Shown: positions 31,242-42,865, numbered from the stretch's first letter. The stretch: 64,000 bases of DNA from Okapia johnstoni (GCA_024291935.2 CM044308.1:120182501-120246500); one strand, 5' to 3'. Translations and numbers: made by a program. Notes: a model not told the origin generated them from the sequence alone.

Positions 31242-31756
31242 GAACATGTAATTTCTTAGATTACTGAGTAACTGATATACTGTGTGTCACTCAGACATTA
31301 TCCCACAGAGCCAAGATGTACCCCTGTAGGCAGTGAGTACAGTATAAAGTCAAACCTACTTCTTATTGTAATCAAGCCTTTTCACTCTTCTCCATTTGTG
31401 CTTTTCTTAAGAACTCTCTAAGCAGTAGAACCTGTTTCTTCCCATTCATTCTCTTGCTTCTAGCTTTGAGGACTCCCCCACAAACCCTTACCAATATTAC
31501 TCAGTCAGCCAGCAACACCGTTCTCTTCTCTGTAACCTGTCCCTCAGAACTCAGGAAGTGTGTCCACAGTTCACTGCTCTCAGTCCATTCATTCATCCAA
31601 CCAGTATCCATTCAGTACCAGGTACGGAACAAATGTTAAGGGTATGTGGACCAATACCACAAAGTCTAAATGAAGAAGCTTACAATGTAGTTAAGTTTCT
31701 TTCCAAATCTGGAGCTACAATTCTAGCTTCCTAATTATTGCTTACTATTTTGCCCA

Positions 31757-31972
31757 GGGCTTCCCAGGTGGCTCAGTGGTAAAGAATCCACCAGTGCAGG
31801 ACATGCAGGAGACACGGGTTTGATCCCTGGGTCAGGAAGATCCCCTGGAGGAGGAAATGGCAACCCACTGCAGTATTCTTGCATGGGAAATCGCATGGAC
31901 AGAGGAATCGGGTGGGCTACAGTCCATGGGGTCACAAAGAGTCGGACATGACTGAGCAACTGAGAACACAGC
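31757..31972 (+). repeat. Bov-tA SINE
   Basis: Plus copy starting 'gggcttcccaggtggctcagtggtaaagaatcc' and ending 'ggacatgactgagcaactgag'. Confidence 0.92.
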
Positions 31973-32811
31973 ACACAAACATCTTTCCCATGTCCACATT
32001 CAATTTTTCTTTTTTTTTTAACAGGGAAGATGTGGTACAAGGTAAAGAACAATGAACTGGGACCTCTAGTCTAGGCTTTTAGTTTATCTGGAACATCTCC
32101 TCACTGGTGCTGTAGACTCTGCTCTGCGGTGTACATACCAGTGATTCTCCTCCTGACCACCATGTTTATCACACTTGCATTCCTGTCCAAATTTTGTCTT
32201 AAAACATGCTCCATATGTTCCCATCCTGCTATTCTCGCCCCGTGAGCCCAGGGTTTGGCAGCCGACCCTTTCTTGTACTTCCACCTACCTTCCAAATATG
32301 GTTTTGTCCACCAACTTGTCATTTTTGGCAAATAGTAACAGTTATTTAAGAGATACTTGCTCATCTATATCAATCACATTGTTTCCTATGGGTTTTAGGA
32401 ATGTGAGCATAACAAATCTGGCTTTATATTTTTAACTAGATAACTTCTTATTCCTCCACTCTGAAATGTCTCAGATGATGCAATGTCAGCCTTATTAGTA
32501 AATGAAATCCCATTTCCCACTAGCAGGAATGTTAAGGAAAACAGTGTAAATATTTTAAGTTTCTAGAGAACACAGTGTCTTCAAGGGAGAAGAGGGAAAA
32601 GCTAGAAAAGCCTAATCATTTAGGCTCTAGGGAGCAAGTGAAGCAAAAAAGAGATGAAAAGGAAGGTCAGAGAACTGACGATGATGATCCCAAAGAACTG
32701 CTAATAGTTTACAAGTATCAACAAAAAAGACTCAATGGTTTTTGAATTATGGATTTTTGCCTAATGATAAAAAAAAGAATCTAAGAATAACTTTCACACA
32801 AATAGCATAGG

Positions 32812-32930
32812 GAATAACCTGATGGTCCAGTGGTTAGGACTCAGCACCTTTACAGGCAAAGGGCCTGGGTTCAGTCCCTGGTCAGGGAATTAAGGACCTG
32901 GAAGCCGCAGTGGTGCAGCCAAAAGAAGAA
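32812..32930 (+). repeat. CHR-type SINE, 5' part
   Basis: 'ggaataacctgatggtccagtggttaggactcagcacc' then 'gggttcagtccctggtcaggg', ending in an A-rich tail after 'ccgcagtggtgcagcc'. Confidence 0.8.
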
Positions 32931-33138
32931 AAGAACAGTATAAAAAGAAACAAGCAGCTAAACTACGTGTCACTTAGCAAATAATTCTGTCTTACTTGAA
33001 TTTATTTCCTTTGCCAATGATGGAGCCAATACAATGGACACTTTCATGGTTTCTCTTGTCCTATTTGGGTTTAATTATTTACATGGTAAGTACACAAAAA
33101 CTCAAAGGTTTTCGCACGATCTTTTTGTCTAATTTTTG

Positions 33139-33397
33139 CTGTCCAACAAGGTAGCCATTAGACACATGTGGTTAGTATAAAATACATGCTGGATTTTGAA
33201 AATATTAATAAAATCATGTAAAGGATTAATATTTTAAACTGTGGAAATGATACTTTGGACACAACAGGTTAAATAAAGTATCCAAATTGGTATAATACCT
33301 GTTTCATTTTATATTTTATTCTTTTCATATTTTAAAGTACAGGTACTAAAATTTTAAAAATTAGATACATGGCTTGCATACTATTTCTGTTGGACAG
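33139..33397. mobile_element. hAT-like non-autonomous DNA transposon with 10-bp inverted ends
   Basis: CTGTCCAACA at 33,139-33,148 and its exact inverse TGTTGGACAG at 33,388-33,397 bound an AT-rich core with 'gtagccattagacacatgtgg'. This is the usual appearance of old Charlie-type MITEs. Family name not certain. Confidence 0.65.
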
Positions 33398-34021
33398 GGC
33401 TATTTTAGACATCTCAGGAGCAAAATCCTGGGAACTGTAGAAACTGGAGTTGAACAAAGCTTGTCCTTACTAGGTGAGAGTTCATGGGAACAAGATAGTA
33501 AGAGAAACATGACAGGAGGCAGAAAGGTGGGAATTTCCTTTTCTAAAAAAGAGACCTTTGCTTAAGCTCGGCTCATGTGACCAGTATGAAAGAGGCAGGA
33601 TGTGAGCTTAATTCAACAAACATCCATCGAACACCTGCAAGGAAAGACTGTGCAAAGATGGGGAAATTTTAAAAATGAGGTAAATCTGCCTCTTGCCCTT
33701 ACGGAGTTCACCACTGGGTGTATTTCTTGCTGCACAGCCTATGCCTGGCTCATGTAGATACTCTCTGTTTACCGAACAGATTAATACAAATGTCTAACAA
33801 ATTCTGGAAGAGATGTAAAGCTGCAAAACTACAGACATACAATAAAACCCGTTAAAGGTCCCATATTAGCAACAGATCTCACAGCTATTAGATGCAACTA
33901 AGGACCTGGAAATAGAATTGAAAATATTTTGTTTCTGAAGTCATCTTATATCAGTAGAAGCCACTTAAGGCAATATCAATTCAAACATGGCTTGCAAGTC
34001 CTGGTCTAAAATCTAAATTCC

Positions 34022-34249
34022 ATCTCTGAACTCCTGTATGTGTATGCTCAACTTCAGTCATGTCCCACTCTTTGTAACCCTATGGACTGTAGCTCACACA
34101 GGCTCGTCTGTCCATGGGATTCTACAGGCAAGAATGCTGGAGTGAGTTGCCACGCCCTCCTCTGGGGATCTTCGCAACCCAGGGATTGAACCCAGGTCTC
34201 CTGCATTACAGGTAAATTGTTTACCATCTGAGCCACCAGGAAAGCCCAA
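34022..34249 (-). repeat. Bov-tA SINE
   Basis: Reverse copy from 'atgctcaacttcagtcatgtcccactc' to 'accatctgagccaccaggaaagccc'. Directly followed by a second partial head (next entry). Confidence 0.9.
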
Positions 34250-34370
34250 GAATACTGAAGTGGGTGGTCTGTCCATTCTCCAGGGGATCTTCCCAAGGCA
34301 GGAATCGAACCGGGGTCTCCTGCATTGGCAGGTGGATTCTTAATCACTGGACCACTGGGGAAGTCTCCCT
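34250..34370 (-). repeat. Second Bov-tA head abutting the first
   Basis: Another reverse tRNA-like head ('ctccaggggatcttcccaagg ... cactggaccactggggaagtc') with only a short piece of body. The pair forms a head-duplicated, composite SINE. Confidence 0.8.
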
Positions 34371-35709
34371 TGCATTTTTTTTTTTAACAAAGTTATAAAA
34401 ATCCAACATAAACATAAAACATAAAATAACTCAAATTATTTTTAAAAGGATGTTAAGACCTGGAGATAGATTGAAGAGTAGAGGAATAAGTCAAACGAAT
34501 CGGAAGGCAGCAACATGGGGTGAAGTAGTAATGGGCCTCATCATTCTGTGAACTGTCACAGAAATAGGGTGTGGGAATGACAGGATGCCCCAGGTTGAGT
34601 CAGGGGCAGAGGAGGAAGGGAGAAATGAAAGACTCTGGGGTCCTATTGTCTCACCATGATCTTCTAACGAACACTGCCCACTGGACGGGAGGCTAGTAAA
34701 TATATCAAACACAGAGTCTGGGAGCAGCCTGAAAAAAAAGCTGTATAAAGTCGGAAATCATTTATGTATGAAAGAATCTTTTATCTCCTCCTTGCAGAGA
34801 CCAGGGATGTCTTTTATGCTCAGACAGACTCTTTATGTTTGAAGAAGAAAATGCATAACATCTGCAAATTTCTTTGATCTTACATTTTTCTACAAGCCCT
34901 GTTTTGCAGCTTCCTTTTTTTTGTCTTCTAAAATTGTGCAAAGTACTTGCACATCCATGCTTTTACCAGATCGGTATCTCATTTCATCTGATTCCCTCCA
35001 AAAGCCAAGAACGGTCACAGCCCAATTCTCCCAGGCTTCAAAAACTGTGCACCCTCCTGAGAGGGCAGTACTCAAGTTCTGTGCCCCTCTTCTCTACCCA
35101 AGGATTATGACACAAGTAAATCTCTCCTTCTGAACTCTGGTGCTCCCGGTGAGTGATAACTGTGGTCATATGTCATGGATTCTGAACTCCTACCCAAGCC
35201 AACTTCAATAAGCATAACTCATTTAATGAAACGTGTAAACAACCCCGGCACTGAAGCAGCCAAATGGGAAGCTGCCTTCACCACACGCTCTAGAAGGTGT
35301 AATAAGGCCATGATTCTTTTTGGCTTGGCAAAGGTGGCTGGGAGGATGCCCTCCCGCTTACTTGGGAATACTAACGGCCTCTGGATTCTAGGTGGCTGCC
35401 ACTGCTGTCTAGGCGAGCACTGCTGGAATCTTGGACTCTGGTAGAAATATACAGGAAATCACATTGCCAAACTTTTCTCCTTATAAAGACAGACGATCTC
35501 TCCAGGAATTACCATCCTCCCCGACCTAGGAGGGAGGAGCCACTGGGGAAGCCAGCAGGATACAACTGTGGGGAGGATTTTAAAGCAGTTTCCTGTGGCT
35601 CCAAGATCCAGTCACAGGGCCATTCTTTCACAATGGTGCCACATAAAGTGGCGAGGCTTCGATGCTCACCTACAGCAAAGTACAGTGGACATAACCACTC
35701 TACAACCGC

Positions 35710-35907
35710 GGTCCCCAACATTTTGGCACCAGGGACCGGTTCTCATGGAAGACAATTTTTCCGCAGATTGATGGGGTGGGGCTGAGGGGTGGGGATAGTC
35801 TGGGGATGATTCAAGTGCATTTACATTTCTTGTGCAGTTTATTTCTATTATTATTACATCAGCTCCTCGTCAGGTCATCAGGCATCAGATCCCAGAGGTT
35901 GGGGACC
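35710..35907. mobile_element. Small DNA transposon relic with 10-bp inverted ends
   Basis: GGTCCCCAAC at 35,710-35,719 is the exact inverse of GTTGGGGACC at 35,898-35,907. The core 'tttggcaccagggaccggttctcatggaagacaatttttcc' is a widespread mammalian MITE sequence. I cannot name it with confidence (hAT-type is likely). Confidence 0.7.
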
Positions 35908-36422
35908 CCTGTTCTAGAGAATTCTCTGAAAAAGTCAAGTTTATTCTCTGACAGGGAGTGGTCTGTGGATGGCACATTCACTAGGAATTGGGGAGTTGGG
36001 AAAACTATATATTCCTATACAAGGTCCCACTATTCTATTGGTGTCTTCCCTTCATATGTTCAAAACAGAATAGTTTTGAATAGATTCTCTCGCTCCAACT
36101 TGATCCTCCTCCTATTAATATATTCCTGGCTCAGTGATCAATGATTATTGCTGTCTGCTCAGGGTTCCCTGGTTCCTTCTTCATGTTTACTCCATCTTTT
36201 ACTTCTTCTTTACCTGGATTCTACTTAGGTAGCATCTCTTGCCTGCTTTGGATCTCTGCTAATGCTTCACCCAGGTTATTGTGATCTATTCAGCAAATAC
36301 TCAGTATGACCCCACCCTCTGCTTGGCTCTGAGCATACAAAGGAGAATGCAACAGTATCTGCCCTTCTGGTGCTTAGGGTCTAGTTGGAGGAGTCAGTGA
36401 AGATGAGGAAACAGACAAACTG

Positions 36423-36794
36423 TTGGGCTGGCCAGAAAGTTCCTTTGGGTTTTTTTGTACAGTATTATGGGAAAACCCCGACTTCCCTGGTCTGGTGGTT
36501 GGGAATCTGCCTGCCAGTGCAGGAGGCACAGGTTCAATCCCTGATCAGGAAAGATTCCACATGCCACAGGGCAACTAAACACATGAGCTGCGATGACTGA
36601 GCCTGTGCTCTGCAACAAAAGAAGCCACCGCAGTGCAAAGCAAGTAGCTGCCGCTCGCCGCACTGAGACAAGTCCACACCCAGCAACAAAGACCCAGCAC
36701 GGCCAAAATTAAATAACAGCTTTTTAAAACAATGGATCAAATAGTACATTAAAAAAATATGGGGAAACCCAAATGAACTTTTGGGCCAAGTCAA
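36423..36794. mobile_element. Mariner-type MITE split by a CHR SINE
   Basis: Left arm from TTGGGCTGGCCAGAAAGTTC and right arm ending GAACTTTTGGGCCAAGTCAA are near-inverse copies. Removing the SINE and one copy of its duplication leaves about 80 bases that are almost entirely palindromic, like human MADE1 in layout but with different sequence. Confidence 0.8.
36479..36758 (+). repeat. CHR-type SINE nested in mariner MITE
   Basis: Full-length plus copy, 'gacttccctggtctggtggttgggaatctgcc' to 'cagcacggccaaaattaaataac'. Flanked by ATGGGAAAACCC (36,467-36,478) and ATGGGGAAACCC (36,759-36,770), a 12-base duplication with one mismatch. Confidence 0.92.
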
Positions 36795-37234
36795 TAGATG
36801 TGTATTTTATGTACGGACTTGAAAGGAAACAAAACGAAGCTAGGCAGAGAATAACAGAGGTTGAAGCAAGCCTTCTTGGTCTTGGGTCTTGTTTATTCTA
36901 CCCGCCCTCAACACAACCCCCTCACTGGTGCTTCCTGGTGTCTCTCACAGGGCTCTCCCCTCACCTCACCCCTCTTGGAAATTCAAATGCCACACACATC
37001 GTCATGAAACCTTTTCTGATCCTTCCTGGTCAGCAATTCTCTTCCTCTTCCCAGTTTTTTTTTTTCTTATGGCCTCCATCTTACCCTACATTTGTAGTTA
37101 CCTGCATATTTGCATAACCCCCAAGAAGACAGTAAGCTCTTGAAGGGAGATCCCTTCAACACTTTGTCTCCTCCCTATTGTATCTTAAACCAGTAGAGAT
37201 TTAAAAAGTGAATAAAAAAAAAAAAATCTTTTCC

Positions 37235-37325
37235 CCTCAATGTGGCTACTACTACTACTGGCCCTATTTCATAGGGTTGTTATGAAGATCAAATGAAACT
37301 CAAGATGTGACAGTGCTTCAAAAAA
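37235..37325 (+). repeat. MIR fragment
   Basis: 'ggccctatttcatagggttgttatgaagatcaaatgaaac' matches the MIR 3' part. Confidence 0.6.
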
Positions 37326-37589
37326 GAAAAAAGGTGTGTACCTTTGTACAGACTGCTTTGTAATCATAATCATAGCAAACATCATTCTGGAAACCTACCC
37401 ACAAAGGATGGCTAAGAGTGGAGCTGGTACAGGGACGCGCAAAGCAAAGGCTGCTCATCTGGTTAAATACCAAACTCTTTTGGGCCATGGCCTTGATTTA
37501 CTGCTATCTCGCTTTTCCCATCACCTACCTTGTGATCACGAGACGAAACAAGCAAGCAGACACTTGGACTTTTGCACTGGACTTTTCCA

Positions 37590-37765
37590 TGGAGCTGAGT
37601 GGCTAAGAGCCAGAACACCTAGGTTTGAATTCTTGCTCTACTTCCTCGCTTCCTTCAGCAAATCACTGAACTTCTCTGCCTTCATTTCTCATGGGGCTGT
37701 TGGAAGGATTTAATGATTAAATACAGTAATGTAAAACGACACTGAAAACCCTGCCTGGTACAAAG
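37590..37765 (+). repeat. MIR SINE
   Basis: 'gtggctaagagccagaacacctaggtttgaattcttgctctac', 'cactgaacttctctgcc' and 'ggatttaatgattaaatacagtaatg' follow the MIR consensus order. Confidence 0.75.
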
Positions 37766-39896
37766 CAAGCAAGCAATCATTATCAAAGTTACCATAAATC
37801 CACTGTGCTTCCTGGTACAGGGCACAGCAGAGGAGGTCCCTGGGAGCCAATCTTGATTGCTAGTGGTGTGGGCTGTGTACAAGGAACACTCTGGAGGGGA
37901 CATGGGAGTGGAAGGGAGGTTGGTGCAAAGGGCAGAATGGAGAAGAGGCATCTGAAGAGTCTCAAGTGTGTGGCCAAACCATGTGAGGTTCAGTAGAGAA
38001 AGTTCGGCAGCTGTAAGAAGAGGCTTAGGACTACCTTTCAAGTGAAAGCGATTCTCAAGACACTAGGAAGCGCCCTCAGAAACGAAAGGCAGAAAAAAGC
38101 TTTCTCTCGTTATTTTTGGCTTTCATCTTTTTAAGTTGTAAAAGGAGGTCGAGGACAACAGGGTTCTCTGGTGACATGGAGCATCGGGCTTCAGCACTTC
38201 CTGCTGGGAGAAGTGAACCCGAGCTGTTCTTTGCTGCCTGGTGAGGAGCCAGAGGAAGACAAGAGTAATCTGGACAGGCATTCCCCACCTTTGGGGAAAG
38301 GCGGAACCCATCCCTCTTTGCAAATCCCAAACTGCCTCACTCCACAAAAACAATTTTTCCCTCCGTCAGAAACAGACGGGGACACAATTAAGCAATGCTG
38401 TCGGGCTGGGTCAGTCACAAGTGGCCTGGAGGAAAAAGCTGCTCATGCTGTTCCCTAAAGGGGGATAAATGGCAACAAAGGGAAATGACGTTTGGAATTA
38501 GGTGGGGTGGGGGGAGAGAAAAGTGGCCGGCAGAGGCCTCCTTGAATAAACAAGGCTTTTCCCCAAAGGGCTCTGGGTGGAAGGCCATCAAAGCAAGCTG
38601 TCCACACTCCTCCCTGGAAACTGAGAAGGCTGGGACTGTTAGCTTAGATAGGTGGCCCAGGGGTCCCTCTCAGCCAAGGATACCCAGAAAAAGCCAGAGC
38701 CTTCCCCTCAAGAATTCAGGAATGTGGTTTCCAATGCAAACAGATACTAACACTGTAGAAATAGTGCTGGAGTGTATCCAAGCTTTCCCTTTATGTCCTT
38801 TGAGTCATTTGGAAATGGTTAACAAACGGGTTGAACACCTGGGCTGATTACCCCAGAAGGGGATTTCCAAACAGACCGTGTGCTGTAAAATCATCTCTTC
38901 CTTTCCCCAAGCAATTCAGCTCCACTTAGTCTCTGAGGTGTGCCCTGAAAGATGCCAAATTTTCTAACTCTGGTTTGAGGGTTTACTGAGTTACAGCAGC
39001 AACTGCTGCTGACACAAAGGAACAAGGCGCCAAGTAACGCTGTGCTTTTTAAAAAGGTTTATTTTAAATTAAGAAGAACAGATGTCTGATGTTTCAAAAA
39101 GCCACACATTTGTGGATTTGGCTGACAAAGCCTCTAAGTTGCGTTTCATTTCTGTTCCGAGACTCAGCCAGCCACTTAGAACTGACTCACTCTCTCTGGG
39201 CCACAGTTTGGGCCGGGATCCCAACTACAGAGTCTAGTATCTCAGATCTCAAATGAATCCAGGGTGTATGGGGAGAGCGGGGGCCATGTAAAACAACTTT
39301 TTTTTTTTTTTTGGTAGCATCAGCACCCACACAGCAAACTGTGGAAGGCTAGTAGGTCAAAGAGAATGAGTAAACAGTTGGCACCTGCCTGTCCCAGGCC
39401 GCGCAACTCTAAAGGCAATGAGTAAGCAGCTGTCCAGAACAGGTTTTTGTTATAATCCCTCTTGTGAGTTCTGGTTCAGTATGCAAATACATGTAGGTTA
39501 TTTGCTGCAATTCAAACCCTCATTCTCAAGGCAAAGACATTACCTCAAGTGACCTCTTGGCCTTGCTGGAAAGGGAGGGGCCAGGAACCCCAGCCCCTGA
39601 CTACCAGACACAAATGACTCCATTGCTTCTCGAATTTTAAAGAACATCATGTGCTTTCTTTTCTTGTTGTCTTTGAGAATAAAGGAGCAAAACACTTCAC
39701 AGGCAGCAGTTCTGTGTAGCATTTCATTTACTATGTTTTGGGACTACCAGAGAAGCTCTGATCATGCCAGTTAGAGTGGAATGTTACTTGGCTTTCAAAA
39801 ATGGCCACTAAAACTCCTGCTTAGGTTGTCTTAACTTTTTGGGAGCACGTTAATAACTATTTATCAATAGAATAAACCAATCTTGTGTTCGCCTTT

Positions 39897-40018
39897 TTTC
39901 TCCTTTTGAGTTGTGTCGTGTGTCCTGTGAGATCCTAGTTCCCACCCAGGGACTGAACCCACATGTTCTGCAGTGGGAACGCGGAGTCTCAACCGATGGA
40001 CTGGCAGTGAAGTCCCCC
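39897..40018 (-). repeat. CHR-type SINE, truncated
   Basis: Reverse copy: 'ttgtgtcgtgtgtcctgtgagatcc', 'cccacccagggactgaacccacatg', ending 'ggactggcagtgaagtcccc'. Confidence 0.8.
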
Positions 40019-40268
40019 TGTGTTCTTCTAACAGGAACAGGGACTTTCAGGTCTATTGGGGAAGACCTGGCGGGCCACCAAATCAGACTTTCCTTTTACT
40101 GCTTAAAACCTCTTGACACTTAGCAAATCTCACTGGGTATCATAGATGGAGTGTTAGCAATCAAGTTATTAAAAGCTAACCATTCCCTTTATCTACCTTC
40201 TAGACTTTTTAGCATTAACTATCTTTATAACAAATTAGAAAATGTCAACATTTAAAGCTGGTAAGGTT

Positions 40269-40473
40269 AGACCCTGGTGGCTTAGATGGTAAAGAATGTG
40301 CCTGCAATGCAGGAGACCTGGGTTCAATCCCTGAGTCAGGAAGACCCCCTGGAGAAGGAAATGGCAACCCACTCCAGTATTCCTGCTTGGGGAATTCCAT
40401 GAATAGAGGAGCCTGGCATGCTACAGTCCATAGGTTCGCAAAGAGTCAGACTTGACCAAGTGACACTTCTTTT
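40269..40473 (+). repeat. Bov-tA SINE
   Basis: Plus copy, 'agaccctggtggcttagatggtaaagaatg' to 'agagtcagacttgaccaagtgacac'. Confidence 0.9.
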
Positions 40474-40974
40474 TCCAAGGTTAGGCAAGAATTTTCAGTT
40501 ATTCATAGTAAATTTTGTGTATCTGTGCCTTGTACCTTGATTAGACTAGCTGCCCCCTCCCCTTTTGATAGGTAAGAAGTGGATTTACTTAGCGATGCAC
40601 GTCACAGACAATGCAGTCAGTCTCAAAAGGCGAGAGCCGCCATGGGAGAAACACACTCTAAGCCAAAGTGTGGGCCATCTCAGAAGACAAGAGCCCTAGA
40701 GGCCTATTTCTAGATTTGAGAAGGTTTTGGTATTACTAACCAAGTCATTAGTTCATTAATTTCTGCTTTTCTCTATTAATTTGTATATTAGATTTAGTTA
40801 GTAAGTTCTTTAGACAGAGCATATTTACTCCCAAACAAGGGAACATACGCAGACAGCATTTAAAATCCTATTTTTGAAGTGAGCAAATGCAGTGCTGTAA
40901 AATTCTCATATGTGTAGCAAAATCTGTCTTTGATGAATTAAAAAATTGCTAACATACTAACGTTTACAGCTTCT

Positions 40975-41100
40975 TTACATTTTATCTGATGTAATCCTTA
41001 GGGCAGCCTGGCTATATATAATCTCTATTTTTAAAGATGAAATCAAGGCTGAGTTAAAAACTTTCTCCAGGTCACATTATGTTAGAGGCAGAAATCTACA
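40975..41100 (-). repeat. MIR-like fragment
   Basis: 'tttatctgatgtaatccttagggcagcctgg' and 'gatgaaatcaaggctgagttaaaaactttctccaggtcacatt' resemble reverse MIR. Strongly diverged. Confidence 0.55.
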
Positions 41101-41739
41101 CCATTGTTAACAGACTAAGCACATGGAGGCAAACGGGTTTCAAAACATATGGAAAGGCTTTTTGATGCTAAAAAGATGAGTTCTTCACATATGGGTAAGT
41201 CAAAACAGAGTTCACCCCAGTTTATAAGAGGGCAGTTAGTTGTTTTATTTAGCTTCTTGCATAATTTGTACTTACTGGATCGCTTTGAATAACAAGCCTC
41301 AAGTTGTCCTCCTAAAGCTACAGACTGCACAGAGCTGGGAACACAGGCTGAGCTTGTCTGTAAGGAGCACACGTTACTCTACAGACCTAATAAACTAGTG
41401 CAGTGCAGAAATATCACTTCCAGCCTTGTCTTTTTCTCGATTTTTACAGAACAGATACAGAGGCTATTATCCAAATGAAAATAAAATTCTTTCCTCTAAG
41501 CTCTATACTCTGAGTTGTGGTTATACAGAGAATACAGAAAACACTGCATGCTCCTACATGGCGTTGTTTGAAGGGAGGTGCTCCTCAGTACTTGTATATA
41601 CACCTTAATGTGTTGCCTTGTATTGTCATTGCTTGACATTCACTGAGTTGAGACAGATAAGATGTTGCAGATATTTAAGGCACAGAAGAGACAAACAAAA
41701 CAGAGATTGAATCAAAAGAATCCCCAGGCCCTTTTTTTT

Positions 41740-41745
41740 TTTATT
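41740..41745 (-). terminator. MIR21: Probable pri-miR-21 polyadenylation signal
   Basis: AATAAA on the minus strand, about 860 bases 3' of the hairpin and followed by a T/GT-rich stretch (reverse of about 41,680-41,705, TTTTGTTTGTCTCTTCTGTG). The distance fits the roughly 3.4-kb human pri-miR-21 transcript as I recall it. A second AATAAA at 42,408-42,413 is closer to the hairpin but has a poorer downstream element. Confidence 0.6.
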
Positions 41746-42600
41746 TGCAGGAACATCAAACCATCCATTTACAAATTTTCTGGTCTCCAATCAGCTGGAA
41801 TTAACTAGGCATGTCTTTGGGATCGTGTTGTCTGCGTCCGCTTTGGTGGATTAAAGAAAGGGACCAACCAACCGCAGGAACAGAAGGGTAGCACACGGCT
41901 CCAGCTGGAATTCAGCAGGATTGCCTGAGCATGCCACACCTGGACACGCAGTGGAGGGAAGGAGGAGAGCTGCTCTTCATTTGTTTTCCGAGCAAATTCA
42001 TTTGAAAGAGTGAACAAGCCGCCATCACAAGTCAAATGTATTATAATCACTTAGACCTTCAGCCTAAGGAACAAGGCTTTCTAATACTTTATCCCAAAAT
42101 AAATTTATCAACAAATCCCCAAATCTAGCACAAACAGTACAAATCAGATTTGCTTTCCTCTTTCCTTTCTTCAGACAAACACCAAATAAAATGCAGGTGA
42201 AGGCGATGAAAGACAACTGGAAGCTGATTTAGAGACATACACGAACCCTAAAGAATCTAAAAAATTATAATAGTTAATGTGAGTTTACTTAAAGCATCTG
42301 GGTACTGCTTTTCAAGTAAGTAACTATTGCTAGAAAGTTTCTAGGTAGGGGGTGAAAGATGGTTAAGAAGTAACCTTTCCAAAACTCACAAGGCAGGTTG
42401 CTTGTCCTTTATTTAGTTTTGACTACAGAGACTATCCCAATTTCGCATAAAATCCTCTTGATACTGATACAGTATTATGGCATAAAAGATTAAAAGTGCC
42501 ACTAGACCTAAGGTCCAATTCTTTTAACCATAAACCATGGTGCTGGGTAATGTTTGAATGGGAACATTTGATATGGATGGTCAGATGAAAGATACCAAAA

Positions 42601-42672
42601 TGTCAGACAGCCCATCGACTGCTGTTGCCATGAGATTCAACAGTCAACATCAGTCTGATAAGCTACCCGACA
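42601..42672 (-). ncRNA. MIR21: pre-miR-21 hairpin
   Basis: Reading the minus strand from 42,672 to 42,601 gives the 72-base miR-21 precursor, starting TGTCGGGTAGCTTATCAGAC and ending GGGCTGTCTGACA. Mature miR-21-5p occupies 42,665-42,644 (TAGCTTATCAGACTGATG + TTGA). The 3p strand is 42,627-42,606 (CAACAGCAGTCGATGGGCTG + TC). The 3p arm has CAACAGCAG where human has CAACACCAG, as in mouse. The seed AGCTTAT is intact. miR-21 is loaded into Argonaute and represses targets such as PTEN and PDCD4. The hairpin lies about 1.35 kb past the VMP1 stop codon, on the same strand, outside any coding exon. Expression can come from an intronic promoter in VMP1 or from VMP1 read-through. Confidence 0.99.
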
Positions 42673-42845
42673 AGGTGGTACAGCCATGGAGATGTCACGA
42701 CGGTAGGCAAAACAAGCAGACATTCAGGCAGGATTTGATCAAACAAACCAGGCATTTCTGGCCTGTTGAGATTTAAACTCAATTCTACACTCAACATAGT
42801 ATCAGTACCAATTTTCCTAAAGGAGAAAAGTGAGACTATTTATCA

Positions 42846-42865
42846 CCCCCCCCCAACCCCGCCCC
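42846..42865 (-). other. G-quadruplex-type motif upstream of miR-21 hairpin
   Basis: On the transcribed minus strand the 20 bases read G4-C-G4-TT-G9. The G9 run can serve as two tracts, giving four runs of at least three G with loops of 1-2. It ends about 174 bases 5' of the hairpin, in the pri-miR-21 transcript. Folding is a prediction. Confidence 0.6.

Larger units (their letters stand above)
29376..41680. other. Intergenic region between TUBD1 and MIR21/VMP1
   Basis: Convergent 3' ends flank this 12 kb. Repeats are listed separately. Stretches over 300 bases with nothing recognised are 29,860-30,830, 32,000-32,810, 32,940-33,130, 33,400-34,020, 34,380-35,700, 35,930-36,420, 36,800-37,230, 37,770-39,890 and 41,100-41,680. 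Part of 36,245-36,400 looks like an old unassigned repeat. The open reading frames here are short, overlapping and lack conserved motifs. Confidence 0.75.

Noticed and set aside
38395..38847. 150-codon plus-strand open frame
   Set aside because: No motif, overlapping frames on both strands, ordinary composition. Treated as chance.
42408..42413. AATAAA 188 bases 3' of the miR-21 hairpin as the main pri-miR-21 end
   Set aside because: Possible but it lacks a clear GT-rich downstream element. The signal at 41,740 fits the known transcript length better.
42621..42623. Base difference in the miR-21 3p arm read as a damaging mutation
   Set aside because: The same CAACAGCAG form is the normal miR-21-3p of mouse and other mammals; the 5p strand is unchanged.
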